55,802 nt of DNA from Candidatus Moranbacteria bacterium GW2011_GWE2_36_40 (GTDB lineage: Bacteria; Patescibacteriota; Minisyncoccia; Moranbacterales; GWC2-37-73). The DNA lies in NCBI GenBank assembly GCA_000991645.1, contig LBRX01000005.1, positions 1-55,802 of the forward strand, read 5' to 3'. Below, in pieces: positions 9,577 through 17,313 of this stretch. Each line of letters begins with the position of its first letter. The first letter of the stretch is position 1. The position numbers were made by a program, and so were the translations under genes. A model generated the notes under the pieces. It worked only from the letters and a program-made list of their open reading frames with translations. It was not told the origin of the DNA and did no database searches.

Positions 9577-10875
9577 CTATTTCAAATCCAAAAGCCATTT
9601 CCAAGCTGGAATTATTTTAATTTTCTTACCGTCAATCTTCCTTTCTTCTTCCTGACTCTCAGTTATGATAAGCCCGGTTTTAAGATTGAATTTTTCCATT
9701 GCTTCCAAGAGTCCATTCAGTTCCCTCTTTTCATTGTTATTATCCAACACTTTTGTGACCTGAATAACTTCAGCAATTTTTGTTCCTCTTTTGATGACGA
9801 AGTCACATTCGTGTTTTCCTTGATGATAATAGATTTCATTTCCAGCATTAAGCAGCCCTAAAAAAACAATATTCTCCAAAAACCGCCCATAATTTTCACT
9901 AAAAGAAAAAGAGACAACATCAATAAATCCATTGTCGATAGCATAAACCTTTTTAGGAAAATTTTCCTGTTTCTTGAGAGAAAACTGATAATTGGTCAAT
10001 TCAAACAAGAGGAATGATTTTTCAAAAAATCCAATGTATTCCTTGATGGTCTTATCATTCATTTTCAAGAATTCAGACAGTGAATTGTAACTGTATTTCT
10101 GACCGATGTTGGAAAGAAGATAGAGTAAAAGATTTTCAATTTCCCTTGTGTTTTTAACGTCAAAGCGAGGAATGATGTCTTGGTAAAGAATATTTTTATA
10201 GTAATTAGCTAAAATCTCATTTCTGATTTCTTTTCTTTTTTCCAAAACTATCTCGGGAAAGCCGCCATGTCGAAGATAATCGGCAAACATTTTTTTCAAC
10301 TTTCCCTCATTTTTTATTTTTTCAATCTTGCCTGTTGTTTCAATTTTTCTCGCCGCAGCCATTTCCCTGAAATCAAAAGGGAATATATTCTTAGCGATAG
10401 ATCTGCCCGAAAGCAATGTTGCCATTTCAGCAGAAAGGAGTTGGGAATTCGAGCCAGTAATGAAAAATTTTATCCCACCTTTTTCATACATACCCTTCAC
10501 AAAAACCTGCCAATCGGAAAAAAATTGCACTTCATCCAGAAAAACATAGATCTGCCCTTTTGGTTCCATAAGAGCAAGATATTCTTCAAAAATCTTGCGC
10601 AGATTGTCAGGGTCATTTTTGAACTGATTGAGCAAGGTGGATTCCAGATTAAGAAACAGGATATTTTTTGGATCAACTTTTTTTTCTTTTATCAAGAAAC
10701 TTATCAGCTGTTTGGCAATCGTGGATTTTCCACATCGTCTGACGCCAATCAATGCCACTATTTGCCTGACATTTACAAACTTGACAAGCTCTGCCATCGC
10801 CAAGCGCGGAACTCCCATGTCTGCAAGATTTCCTTCCCAATGGGCATTTTGTTGAACAATGAATTTTTCAAACAT
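9577..10875 (-). CDS. ATPase/DUF4143 protein (AAA-type), array copy 1
   Basis: 432 aa. Walker A GVRRCGKS at residues 44-51, Walker B VFLDEVQ at ~111-117, and a sensor-like TGSNSQ at ~140. The C-terminal DUF4143 part contains YHQGKHECDFVIKRG followed by AEVIQVTKVL, a pattern recalling the PD-(D/E)xK nuclease fold. The family is widespread in CPR bacteria and archaea; its function is not established, and roles in defence, toxin-antitoxin-like behaviour or DNA transactions have been proposed. This copy has its own promoter with an inverted-repeat operator. It lies between a surface-gene fragment ending RLSVM-stop (upstream) and a LamG tail remnant (downstream). Its sequence differs strongly from the other copies in the window, so they are not recent duplicates. 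Confidence 0.88.
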   Translation of the reverse strand: MFEKFIVQQNAHWEGNLADMGVPRLAMAELVKFVNVRQIVALIGVRRCGKSTIAKQLISFLIKEKKVDPKNILFLNLESTLLNQFKNDPDNLRKIFEEYLALMEPKGQIYVFLDEVQFFSDWQVFVKGMYEKGGIKFFITGSNSQLLSAEMATLLSGRSIAKNIFPFDFREMAAARKIETTGKIEKIKNEGKLKKMFADYLRHGGFPEIVLEKRKEIRNEILANYYKNILYQDIIPRFDVKNTREIENLLLYLLSNIGQKYSYNSLSEFLKMNDKTIKEYIGFFEKSFLLFELTNYQFSLKKQENFPKKVYAIDNGFIDVVSFSFSENYGRFLENIVFLGLLNAGNEIYYHQGKHECDFVIKRGTKIAEVIQVTKVLDNNNEKRELNGLLEAMEKFNLKTGLIITESQEEERKIDGKKIKIIPAWKWLLDLK

Positions 10876-10894
10876 ATTATTGCATTACGAATTA

Positions 10895-10939
10895 ATATCA
10901 ATTTATTCGTATTGTACTGCGAATAAATTGATATGTCAA
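10895..10939 (-). promoter_or_regulatory. Promoter and 15-bp inverted-repeat operator of ATPase 9577-10875
   Basis: On the minus strand TTGACA (10934-10939), 17 bp, TACAAT (10911-10916). Perfect 15-bp arms ATATCAATTTATTCG at 10895-10909 and its complement at 10920-10934 flank the -10 box, so a dimeric repressor bound here would block transcription. The regulator is unknown; autoregulation is an inference. Confidence 0.75.
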
Positions 10940-11053
10940 GCATTCGAAGGTACTTATTTTATCGTATTTTTATCCATTTCTAATGTATATTAATGATATA
11001 TTTTATACATTACTAATGTATACTATTTGCATAATTTTACCAACAACACATTT

Positions 11054-11098
11054 TTACATCACGCTTAGTCTGCTTGGTTCCGCTGAAGCTGTGACTAA
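11054..11098 (-). pseudogene. Surface-protein C-terminal fragment ending RLSVM-stop
   Basis: Minus strand reads VTASAEPSRLSVM then TAA. It matches the ends of two intact secreted proteins in the window (APSGLSVM-stop at 12672 and 19879). No start codon or upstream domain. It lies 179 bp before the start of the 10875-9577 ATPase. Confidence 0.65.
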
Positions 11099-11099
11099 C

Positions 11100-11130
11100 G
11101 GAGTCCGACTCCGATTCGGAGTCGGACTCC
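11100..11130. repeat. 31-bp perfect palindrome (family P2), copy 2
   Basis: Identical to the palindrome at 9385-9415, with the same following bases GGGGATAGGGA. It sits between a truncated LamG tail and an RLSVM fragment. Confidence 0.9.
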
Positions 11131-11134
11131 GGGG

Positions 11135-11228
11135 ATAGGGAAACGACCCGATTTCTTGGGCGGAAAGGGCGCGGAACGTACAGCAGTGAAACTGCTAACG
11201 TTCCGAGGTTGTAGATGCGGACTTCAGA
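11135..11228 (-). pseudogene. LamG C-terminal tail remnant with P3 insertion, 3'-truncated
   Basis: Minus strand encodes EVRIYN, the P3 palindrome (11173-11204), then ALSAQEIGS-type codons. It then breaks off into P2 without the usual IRK-stop. Compared with 9439-9558, about 45 bp at the end of the tail are deleted. The 130 bp between it and the ATPase stop at 11361 show no further gene. Confidence 0.7.
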
Positions 11229-11360
11229 ACGTTGGCGGCCATTTTTTAATTCAGCTTATCCCATTAATCACACATGCTTTTATCAATTATCTTAATCTTC
11301 TGAATTCGAGCCGCCTATGTTCCGAGTCGATCTATCTAAATTCTTTTAAAATTGATTTAA

Positions 11361-12581
11361 TCAAACCATCCAAGCAGGATATACTTTCGCATTTTTCGTG
11401 TCACCATTAGTTTTCAAGCAAGCAAACGCAATATCAATTTGAGAATATGCTTTTTTGAAGCTTAAGACTGAATTTGAATTAGCATTTTTGAAAGTGGTTT
11501 TAACCTCCAGTGCCAGCATTTTTTGATTTTCCAATTGTAAGACAAAATCAATTTCATTTTTTTTCTTGTCTCGCCAAAAATTGAATTCATATCCGCCCTT
11601 GACCAATTGCATAAACATTGCATTTTCCAAGAGATGTCCCGCATCAATTCGGTCTTCCAATTTTCGAAAATCATTAATAATTATATTTCTAAGTCCACAG
11701 TCAAAAAAATATGTTTTCGGATTTTTCACAATCTCGGTCCGCTTGTTTTTATAATATGGCCTAACCAAACTGCAGATAAAAGTTTTTTCCAAAAAATTGA
11801 GGTATTTCTTTAGTGTCGGGTAGGAAAATTCCGAAATCTTCCCGAGTTCAGCATATTCAATCAAATCCCCTATTTGCAAAGCCAAAGCCTTGATCAATTT
11901 TTCTAATTTGTAATCATCAATGAGTCCCAAGATGTCACGCACTTCACGCAAAAAATATGTATTATAAATATTTTTCAAAACTTCTTTTTTTTCTTCTTCG
12001 TCTTTTGCCAAGACTACTCGAGGATAACCACCGAAAAGAGCATACTCCTGATAATAATGTTTTAGTTTTTCATTAACATCTTCGCCAACTTTTGAAATTC
12101 CCAATTGTTTGAAAACCAGATTTTCTTTTCCTAAAATACCGACGAGGGACTTATCCCTATAGTCCAAAAATTCTTCAAAATCAAAAGGCTGCAACTGGAA
12201 AATGAAAATCCTGCCGACCAAAAATTTGAGCGCATTGACTGTCATGTCAATGGCGGACGAGCCGGAAATGAAAATCTTGATTTTGTGCTCATCAAAAATA
12301 TATTTCAATTTTTTGCCGCCGTTTTTGGCATATTGAAATTCATCAATGAAAAGATATTTTTTATCCTTAACATACAATTCAATAAAATCATCAATGTTTT
12401 TGTTGAACATATTTAGCGCGGAACGATCTTCAAAATTGACCCTGGAAACATTTTCCAGCTTGTCTAAAATATTTCCAAGCATGGTGGATTTTCCACATTG
12501 GCGCGGGCCCACCACAGCAATGATTTCAGGAGAATCCAAATACTTTAGAATCTTACCCTCTAATTTTCGCTTAATATACAT
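11361..12581 (-). CDS. ATPase/DUF4143 protein, array copy 2
   Basis: 406 aa. Walker A GPRQCGKST at residues 25-33, Walker B YLFIDEFQ at ~76-83, then FISGSSAID as sensor. A C-terminal DUF4143 region has NFWRDKKKNEIDFVLQ and MLALEVKTTFK, the D and E-x-K residues of a nuclease-like fold. The start has little upstream space: the promoter and its inverted repeat sit within 70 bp. It follows the 376-aa secreted gene by 91 bp and precedes a LamG tail remnant. Family function is unsettled; see the neighbouring copies for context. Confidence 0.88.
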   Translation of the reverse strand: MYIKRKLEGKILKYLDSPEIIAVVGPRQCGKSTMLGNILDKLENVSRVNFEDRSALNMFNKNIDDFIELYVKDKKYLFIDEFQYAKNGGKKLKYIFDEHKIKIFISGSSAIDMTVNALKFLVGRIFIFQLQPFDFEEFLDYRDKSLVGILGKENLVFKQLGISKVGEDVNEKLKHYYQEYALFGGYPRVVLAKDEEEKKEVLKNIYNTYFLREVRDILGLIDDYKLEKLIKALALQIGDLIEYAELGKISEFSYPTLKKYLNFLEKTFICSLVRPYYKNKRTEIVKNPKTYFFDCGLRNIIINDFRKLEDRIDAGHLLENAMFMQLVKGGYEFNFWRDKKKNEIDFVLQLENQKMLALEVKTTFKNANSNSVLSFKKAYSQIDIAFACLKTNGDTKNAKVYPAWMV

Positions 12582-12598
12582 GTTTTTTAAGTATTAAT

Positions 12599-12648
12599 AC
12601 TATAATTTAACTATGTTTTAATTATAGTTCAACCAAAATTAAAGTCAA
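12599..12648 (-). promoter_or_regulatory. Promoter and inverted repeat of ATPase 11361-12581
   Basis: Minus strand TTGACT (12643-12648), 16 bp, TATAAT (12621-12626). Arms ACTATAATT (12599-12607) and AATTATAGT (12620-12628) form an inverted repeat that includes the -10 box, as at the other ATPase genes but with a different sequence. Confidence 0.65.
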
Positions 12649-12671
12649 GTTCAACTTAGTTTCCCGCATTT

Positions 12672-13802
12672 TCACATCACGCTCAACCCGCTTGGTGCAC
12701 TGGGTGCAACAAGATCAACTGCACTACTGCCAAATATTATAGAATATCCATACACATTAAAATCACCAGCTGCATCAATCACATACAAATAAGCTGTAGA
12801 ATTATCCAGAAAAGTTCCTTGATTGACCTTGAACTCTATTTGCTCATTGCTCCAATTGTTCTGAGGAATTTGCACTTCACAATGAGATCTGCTTGCCCAC
12901 ACACTTCCTGAACAAATTTCCAGTCTTGCTTGGGTATTGTCCACATAAAGATCATCCAGCCATATTTCATGAATATCTCCATCGAGAGTATTGGTATGCA
13001 TCAGTCCAAGAATGATGCCAGCGTGTTTAAATGTTTCTCCTGCCAATCTTGTTATTGCGTTTAAATTTTTATGATTATAACTATTAGAGTAATCAACATT
13101 ACTATCATCATTGTCAATATTTTCCCATATTTGACCATCAGTAATCCCTGGAGTGGATAATTTTTTATACATATCAATACGATGCCAATTTTCATCTCTT
13201 ATTCCAAGAGGGTTATCGATTGGCTGATAATATGTAAAACCTCTCACATCTGGCGAGGACATGGTTCCAATAGGCGATGGCCCAGGATCATATAAAGGCG
13301 CATTATCACTAAAGCCTCCCATGCCTGGACCATTATATGCCTGACCAGTTCCAACTATTCTCGTGTTTTTCCATTGGCCGTAAATTGTATTTCCAGCCTT
13401 ATGATATTTTGTAACATAAGAAACATATGTTTCGTCTATTTCGACTGGAAAAAAATAGTTACTCGTGCTTTCTCCATCTGGAGATGTATAATTATATGTC
13501 TGATAGGCTGCCAAATTGCCAGAATAATGCTGCTTACTATTAAAAAGACCCCCGTTGCCCTTGTACGCCACCCAAGGTGAAACGGTCGGTAGGGCTGCGC
13601 CAGCAACACCATTTTCAAAATCAGACCAGAGCATTGGAGCAACTGGATATTTTACTCCAAAATCAATTCCAGTAACTATGACTATTGCTGAATTAACAAA
13701 AGTGCCATTTACAGAGTCAATATCTGGAGCAGCAAAAACATTTTTGCAAAAAACAAAATTGAGAACCAAAAACAATGATACTACTATGATTTGTTTTTTC
13801 AT
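12672..13802 (-). CDS. Secreted IPT/lectin-like surface protein ending APSGLSVM
   Basis: 376 aa. A signal peptide (KKQIIVVSLFLVLNFVFCKNVFA) is followed by an IPT/TIG-like start (PDIDSVNGTFVNSAIVIVTG). Next comes a ~240-residue beta-rich domain with many aromatic residues (SDFENGVAG, SKQHYSGNLAAYQTY, WHRIDMYKK, IHEIWLDDLYVD) that resembles polysaccharide-binding jelly-roll domains. The last ~15 residues (VAPSAPSGLSVM) look like the first strand of an FN3 domain that goes no further. The same ending is found in the 639-aa protein at 19879 and in several fragments, so it is either a truncation point or a real C-terminal motif. It lies downstream of a LamG tail remnant and 91 bp upstream of an ATPase start. 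Confidence 0.72.
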   Translation of the reverse strand: MKKQIIVVSLFLVLNFVFCKNVFAAPDIDSVNGTFVNSAIVIVTGIDFGVKYPVAPMLWSDFENGVAGAALPTVSPWVAYKGNGGLFNSKQHYSGNLAAYQTYNYTSPDGESTSNYFFPVEIDETYVSYVTKYHKAGNTIYGQWKNTRIVGTGQAYNGPGMGGFSDNAPLYDPGPSPIGTMSSPDVRGFTYYQPIDNPLGIRDENWHRIDMYKKLSTPGITDGQIWENIDNDDSNVDYSNSYNHKNLNAITRLAGETFKHAGIILGLMHTNTLDGDIHEIWLDDLYVDNTQARLEICSGSVWASRSHCEVQIPQNNWSNEQIEFKVNQGTFLDNSTAYLYVIDAAGDFNVYGYSIIFGSSAVDLVAPSAPSGLSVM

Positions 13803-13838
13803 TCTTATTTGATTAATTACAAAAAATTTTTAATTTAT

Positions 13839-13952
13839 TTATTTTCTAATCGTTGTCGTGCCCGTTTTCCTAACTTCAATCTGTCCAAGATGATAAAGTT
13901 GAACGATTTCACTGGCGGAAAGGGCGCGGCTTCCGATGCGGACTTCATTAAA
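13839..13952 (-). pseudogene. LamG C-terminal tail remnant without palindrome
   Basis: Minus strand encodes NEVRIGSRALSASEI, VQLYHLGQIEVRK and a final TIRK-stop. It directly follows the LAVM-stop fragment at 13955 with no accessory gene in between, so it resembles an unoccupied version of the sites flanking the ATPase genes. Confidence 0.7.
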
Positions 13953-13954
13953 AT

Positions 13955-14000
13955 TCACATCACAGCGAGATTGGTTGGTGCTGCGAGAGCTGCGCGGTCG
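13955..14000 (-). pseudogene. Surface-protein C-terminal fragment ending NLAVM-stop
   Basis: Minus strand reads AALAAPTNLAVM then TGA, immediately after the ATPase stop at 14008 and immediately before a LamG tail. A diverged member of the GLSVM-stop fragment family. Confidence 0.6.
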
Positions 14001-14007
14001 GAAGAAG

Positions 14008-15348
14008 CTAATCAATAAAATCGAAACTCCGATTCACCAGATAAAACGGCAATGAAATGAGTTTGCGTTTTTTGCCGGCAACCAAAACTGAGTCTTCTTG
14101 CAATTGTCCACCATAAATTCTGATAAGCTTGCTATTCTCCACACTATCAGCAAAACTTAGAAGTGACTTGAGTCGCGCTGAACTTCCCGATTTTACTTCA
14201 ATGCCTAGTATTTTCCCCTGATGAGCCAAACAAAAATCGACTTCCGCACTGCCATTTGTTTTTTCTTTCGCCCAATAGAAAAGATCCAGCTCGCTGTGCA
14301 ACCCACTAGCGATAATATTTTGCCCCACGATCTGTTCTGCAATTTTTCCTCGATATAAGTCGTTCAAATCATTTATTTTCAGATATTCGGATTGAATATT
14401 ATTCTTGAAATTGATAAAACCACTATCCAAAAACAGGAGTTTTTTGGCTCGTTTTTTTTGTCCAACCAATGGCAGATTGAGTGATTTTGTGGCATTAATT
14501 TGCTGTACAATCATGGTTTTTTCCAGCACATCAAAAGCCTCACTCATTTCCCTGCTTCTAAAATTTCCGTCTCCAAATTTTTCATAGGTAATCCGCTCGC
14601 CAGCCGAATATGGCGATTGCTCCAAAACATGTCGCAAATATTTCACTTGAGCTGATTTTGAATATTTATAAACGTCTTCACTATAGGCTGTCAGCAGCGA
14701 AGCATACGTAGTATTCAAATCTTGCTGGGATTTTTTTTCAGCGTACATCGAGACAATTTCCGGCATGCCTCCAACCATCGCGTACTCATAAAACAATTTT
14801 AGCGCGCGCTTGTGCAGCGCCTCGGGAATTTTTTCTTTCAGAGTAACCTTCTTCAAGAAATCCAAAAGTTTCTCTTCGCCAACAGCTCCCAAAAATTCAA
14901 AAAAAGTCAGCGGATAAACATAGACATATTCGACTCTGCCAACTGGCATGGACAATCCTTCTTTTTTTATTTTAACTTCCAACAGTGAGCCGGCTGCAAT
15001 TACATGTAGATCAGGTTTTTCTTCATAAAAAAATCTTAGCAACGAAACCAGATTCGGAGTATTTTGAATTTCATCAATAAAAACCAGTGTCCTACCCGGC
15101 ACAATTTTTTGCCCCAAGACAATGTCTACTATTTTTTCAAATTCTTCCACGGATTTAACCTCGCTAAACATTTCATAGTGCTCGGCTTTTTCCAAATTTA
15201 TATCCACGAAATTTTCAAAATGTTGCCCAGCAAAAGCCGTGACAGCATAAGTTTTGCCAACTTGCCTTGCACCACGCAAAACAAGGGGTTTTCTGCCACT
15301 TTTAAGCTTCCACTCAGCCAAATATTCCAAAATATCTCGATTAAACAT
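14008..15348 (-). CDS. ATPase/DUF4143 protein, array copy 3
   Basis: 446 aa. Walker A RGARQVGKT at residues 25-33, Walker B TLVFIDEIQ near 95, sensor-like AAGSLLEVK. The DUF4143 half ends with YWAKEKTNGSAEVDFCLAHQ and LGIEVKSGSS, the acidic and E-x-K pattern of a nuclease-like domain, fully conserved. It belongs to a different subfamily from copies 1 and 2: the P-loop is QVGKT rather than QCGKS/RCGKS. Upstream is a GLSVM-stop fragment at 183 bp; downstream, 8 bp after the stop, is another such fragment. A direct repeat overlaps its start codon and promoter region. Confidence 0.88.
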   Translation of the reverse strand: MFNRDILEYLAEWKLKSGRKPLVLRGARQVGKTYAVTAFAGQHFENFVDINLEKAEHYEMFSEVKSVEEFEKIVDIVLGQKIVPGRTLVFIDEIQNTPNLVSLLRFFYEEKPDLHVIAAGSLLEVKIKKEGLSMPVGRVEYVYVYPLTFFEFLGAVGEEKLLDFLKKVTLKEKIPEALHKRALKLFYEYAMVGGMPEIVSMYAEKKSQQDLNTTYASLLTAYSEDVYKYSKSAQVKYLRHVLEQSPYSAGERITYEKFGDGNFRSREMSEAFDVLEKTMIVQQINATKSLNLPLVGQKKRAKKLLFLDSGFINFKNNIQSEYLKINDLNDLYRGKIAEQIVGQNIIASGLHSELDLFYWAKEKTNGSAEVDFCLAHQGKILGIEVKSGSSARLKSLLSFADSVENSKLIRIYGGQLQEDSVLVAGKKRKLISLPFYLVNRSFDFID

Positions 15349-15416
15349 AGTGCTAGTTTGTTACAAGTTATGTCATATTATAGTGCCAGTTTATAACATG
15401 ATATGTATATTGTCAA
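15347..15416 (-). promoter_or_regulatory. Promoter region with direct repeats for ATPase 14008-15348
   Basis: Minus strand TTGACA (15411-15416) with a TATAAA 15 bp downstream (15390-15395). Two 19-bp direct repeats differing by a few bases (plus strand 15347-15365 and 15380-15398, starting ATAGTGC and ending ACA) are spaced 33 bp apart. They cover the -10 region and the start codon. Here the candidate operator is a direct repeat, not an inverted one. Confidence 0.55.
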
Positions 15417-15456
15417 GTGTCCTCATCAGCGCAACCTCAGCGGTTTCCAATCACGT

Positions 15457-15488
15457 GAAATCATTTTAATCATGCCTGCCCCGTTAAA
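15457..15488. repeat. 32-bp direct repeat flanking the AbiE cassette, copy A
   Basis: Begins GAAATCATTTTAATCATGCC and ends CCCCGTTAAA; identical to 16966-16997. On the plus strand the CCCCGTTAAA part continues into a hairpin closing with TTTACGGGG (to 15508), which could act as a terminator or REP element. Confidence 0.85.
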
Positions 15489-15530
15489 GCGAAGCTTTTT
15501 TACGGGGTGATAATCAGTGGTTCTGACGCT

Positions 15531-15577
15531 CTACATCACACTCAGCCCGCTTGGTGCAGTAGGGGCTGTGGCGTCTG
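15531..15577 (-). pseudogene. Surface-protein C-terminal fragment ending PSGLSVM-stop
   Basis: Minus strand reads DATAPTAPSGLSVM then TAG. It begins about 25 bp after the AbiEii stop and sits 183 bp upstream of the 15348 ATPase start. It is the best conserved of the orphan fragments. Confidence 0.7.
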
Positions 15578-15600
15578 GAAGTGCTCAATCAAAACTAAAT

Positions 15601-16293
15601 TCACTTTTGAGCGATCAAAAAATCCAACAGTCCCAGCAATTCATTTTTCAATTCATTCTTGACCCATTGTTTTCTTTTTTCATCCAACAATTCTCCCAAG
15701 CCCTCCAAAATGCCATTTTTCAATTCCTTTTTCTCAAGGAAGTTTTTCAAAAAAATCAAAAATTCTTTTTCGTTTTTGCCAGTTCTCTCAAAAATTATCT
15801 TATCGTTAAATGTCACGTTTTTTTTGAGAAAGAAAAAAATATCATAAAAATCTCGATTTGCTGTCCGCTTTCTTTCCGTCGAGGCAACAAATTTGTGAGC
15901 GAAGGCATCTTCCAATTTCAAAACCTTAACATCGGTGCCATAAAAATTCTTGATTTCATATGAATTTTGAGGCCAAATCTTTTTTGAAATTTCAATCTTG
16001 ACTCCATGTTCACCCTCGCCATAGCTAAGCAGAAAGAAAATATTATTATATTTGTCCATTTCGTCCTTGATCGTGCCATAATCCAAAAGAATTTGCCTGA
16101 CAACCTCAGAAACGAATTCATTCTTGCTCTCATCAAGCAAATCAAAATCCAGATCGACAGAAAAACGGTCGAGTTGATGAAAGAAATAAAACATCGTTCC
16201 GCCCTTAAAACCAAGATATGCGCCAGCTGGAGATTTGTAAATATCGGTCAGCAAATTGAAAAGGATTTGCCTGTGTCTTTGAACATTCAACAT
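15601..16293 (-). CDS. AbiEii-type nucleotidyltransferase toxin
   Basis: 230 aa. It has the AbiEii/AbiGii nucleotidyltransferase signature: FKGGTMFYFF near residues 28-37, DLDFDL acidic cluster at ~52-57, and later LKLEDAFAHKFVASTERKRT and NRDFYDIFFFL. Family members use a GS-type nucleotidyltransferase motif; characterised relatives such as MenT3 modify tRNA, so growth arrest by nucleotide transfer is the likely activity. The ATG lies 2 bp after the stop of the AbiEi-like antitoxin gene, the usual antitoxin-first order of a type IV system. The pair is flanked by direct repeats and GLSVM fragments, so it looks like a unit that moved in. Confidence 0.85.
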   Translation of the reverse strand: MLNVQRHRQILFNLLTDIYKSPAGAYLGFKGGTMFYFFHQLDRFSVDLDFDLLDESKNEFVSEVVRQILLDYGTIKDEMDKYNNIFFLLSYGEGEHGVKIEISKKIWPQNSYEIKNFYGTDVKVLKLEDAFAHKFVASTERKRTANRDFYDIFFFLKKNVTFNDKIIFERTGKNEKEFLIFLKNFLEKKELKNGILEGLGELLDEKRKQWVKNELKNELLGLLDFLIAQK

Positions 16294-16295
16294 AA

Positions 16296-16865
16296 TTATT
16301 TGTTTTTAACTTCACTAATTAAGGCGGCAATTTCTTTTTGCACCCGCAAATTATATATTTTCGATATCACTGAAAGTTTTTCAAGATTTATACCTCGTAA
16401 ATTATCAAAATAATAGTCAGCTGAAAAATAGACACGGTCGCACAGAGCGCGCTCAACCGTCGCGATTCTTGCTTGCCCCAAGTCCGCGATGCCCAGCGGA
16501 TTCATAAGCAGCTTGTCGTCCAATTTCAAATAGCAAAAAGTGTCGCTGCCGATTTTTCTTGAAAAAGAATTGTTAGAAACCGAAAACACAGTGTTATTGT
16601 AATCCTGGAAAATTACCCCATCTTTTTGCAGCACCGTTTCCAAACTGACATATGACGGGGTTTTCAATTTATTAGCAAGTTCATATTTATTGATTTTTTC
16701 GCTGATAGAATACAATCCCCTGCTTATCCTAAAAATTTCCCCGCGTGCAAAGAGCCTGCTTGCCACAAGTTTGAGATAATCTTTATTTTCAATGCACCAG
16801 ATTTTTCCCAAATCCTCAAGGGAAAAAATGGTCTTATTACTGGCGATTAGTTGTTTTAAATACAT
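16296..16865 (-). CDS. AbiEi-type antitoxin / transcriptional regulator
   Basis: 189 aa. The N-terminal ~60 residues form a winged-helix region (FSLEDLGKIW, RLFARGEIFRISRGLYSI) as in AbiEi antitoxins. It is followed by the conserved SYVSLETVLQKDGVI and, later, IATVERALCDRVY. In this family the antitoxin binds its own promoter and counters the AbiEii nucleotidyltransferase encoded downstream. It has a strong promoter of its own (TTGACG-17-TACAAT) with a partial palindrome where it could bind. The start ATG at 16865 is the only well-placed one. Confidence 0.8.
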   Translation of the reverse strand: MYLKQLIASNKTIFSLEDLGKIWCIENKDYLKLVASRLFARGEIFRISRGLYSISEKINKYELANKLKTPSYVSLETVLQKDGVIFQDYNNTVFSVSNNSFSRKIGSDTFCYLKLDDKLLMNPLGIADLGQARIATVERALCDRVYFSADYYFDNLRGINLEKLSVISKIYNLRVQKEIAALISEVKNK

Positions 16866-16907
16866 ATGTCATCTAAAGGTTATCATATTTGATTACTTAC
16901 TAATGAT

Positions 16908-16936
16908 ATTGTAGCATATTAGCGATATGCCGTCAA
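16908..16936 (-). promoter_or_regulatory. Promoter of AbiEi/AbiEii pair
   Basis: Minus strand TTGACG (16931-16936), 17 bp, TACAAT (16908-16913). The surrounding CGCTAATATG and ATATCATTAG form an imperfect inverted repeat spanning the -10 box, a likely AbiEi site. Confidence 0.65.
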
Positions 16937-16965
16937 GCTTAGCTCCTTTTGGAATTTTTATCCAG

Positions 16966-16997
16966 GAAATCATTTTAATCATGCCTGCCCCGTTAAA
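16966..16997. repeat. 32-bp direct repeat flanking the AbiE cassette, copy B
   Basis: Identical over 32 bp to 15457-15488, lying on the promoter side of the AbiE pair. Copies A and B are 1.5 kb apart, and each has a GLSVM-stop fragment on its upstream (minus-strand) side. Confidence 0.85.
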
Positions 16998-17081
16998 AGC
17001 AAAACTTTCTTATGGAGTGCAAATCTGTAGTTCGCATTTTACTTTACAAACTTTATGAACTTTCCAACTTTATGAACTCAT

Positions 17082-17125
17082 TTACATCACACTCAACCCG
17101 ATTGGTTCCGCTGAAGCTGTGACTG
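17082..17125 (-). pseudogene. Surface-protein C-terminal fragment ending IGLSVM-stop
   Basis: Minus strand reads VTASAEPIGLSVM then TAA, directly after palindrome P2. It is nearly the same as the fragment at 11054-11098. Confidence 0.65.
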
Positions 17126-17127
17126 AC

Positions 17128-17158
17128 GGAGTCCGACTCCGATTCGGAGTCGGACTCC
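17128..17158. repeat. 31-bp perfect palindrome (family P2), copy 3
   Basis: Same 15-bp arms as the copies at 9385 and 11100, located between a LamG tail and an IGLSVM fragment. Confidence 0.9.
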
Positions 17159-17185
17159 GGGGATGCCTGGGGATGTTTCGTGTAG

Positions 17186-17312
17186 CTATTTCCGCACTTC
17201 AATCTTGCCGGTGTTGTAGAGATTGGAAATTTCCCGGGCGGAAAGGGCTTGGAACGTACAGCAGTGAAACTGCTAACGTTCCGCGGTTGTAGATGCGAAC
17301 TTCGTCGATATT
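17186..17312 (-). pseudogene. LamG C-terminal tail remnant with P3 insertion
   Basis: Begins 2 bp after the ATPase stop at 17314. Minus strand: NIDEVRIYNR, then P3 (17251-17282), then sequence that in the shifted frame reads ALSAREISNLYNTGKIEVRK-stop. The palindrome adds 34 nt and breaks the frame. Confidence 0.75.
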
Positions 17313-17313
17313 A

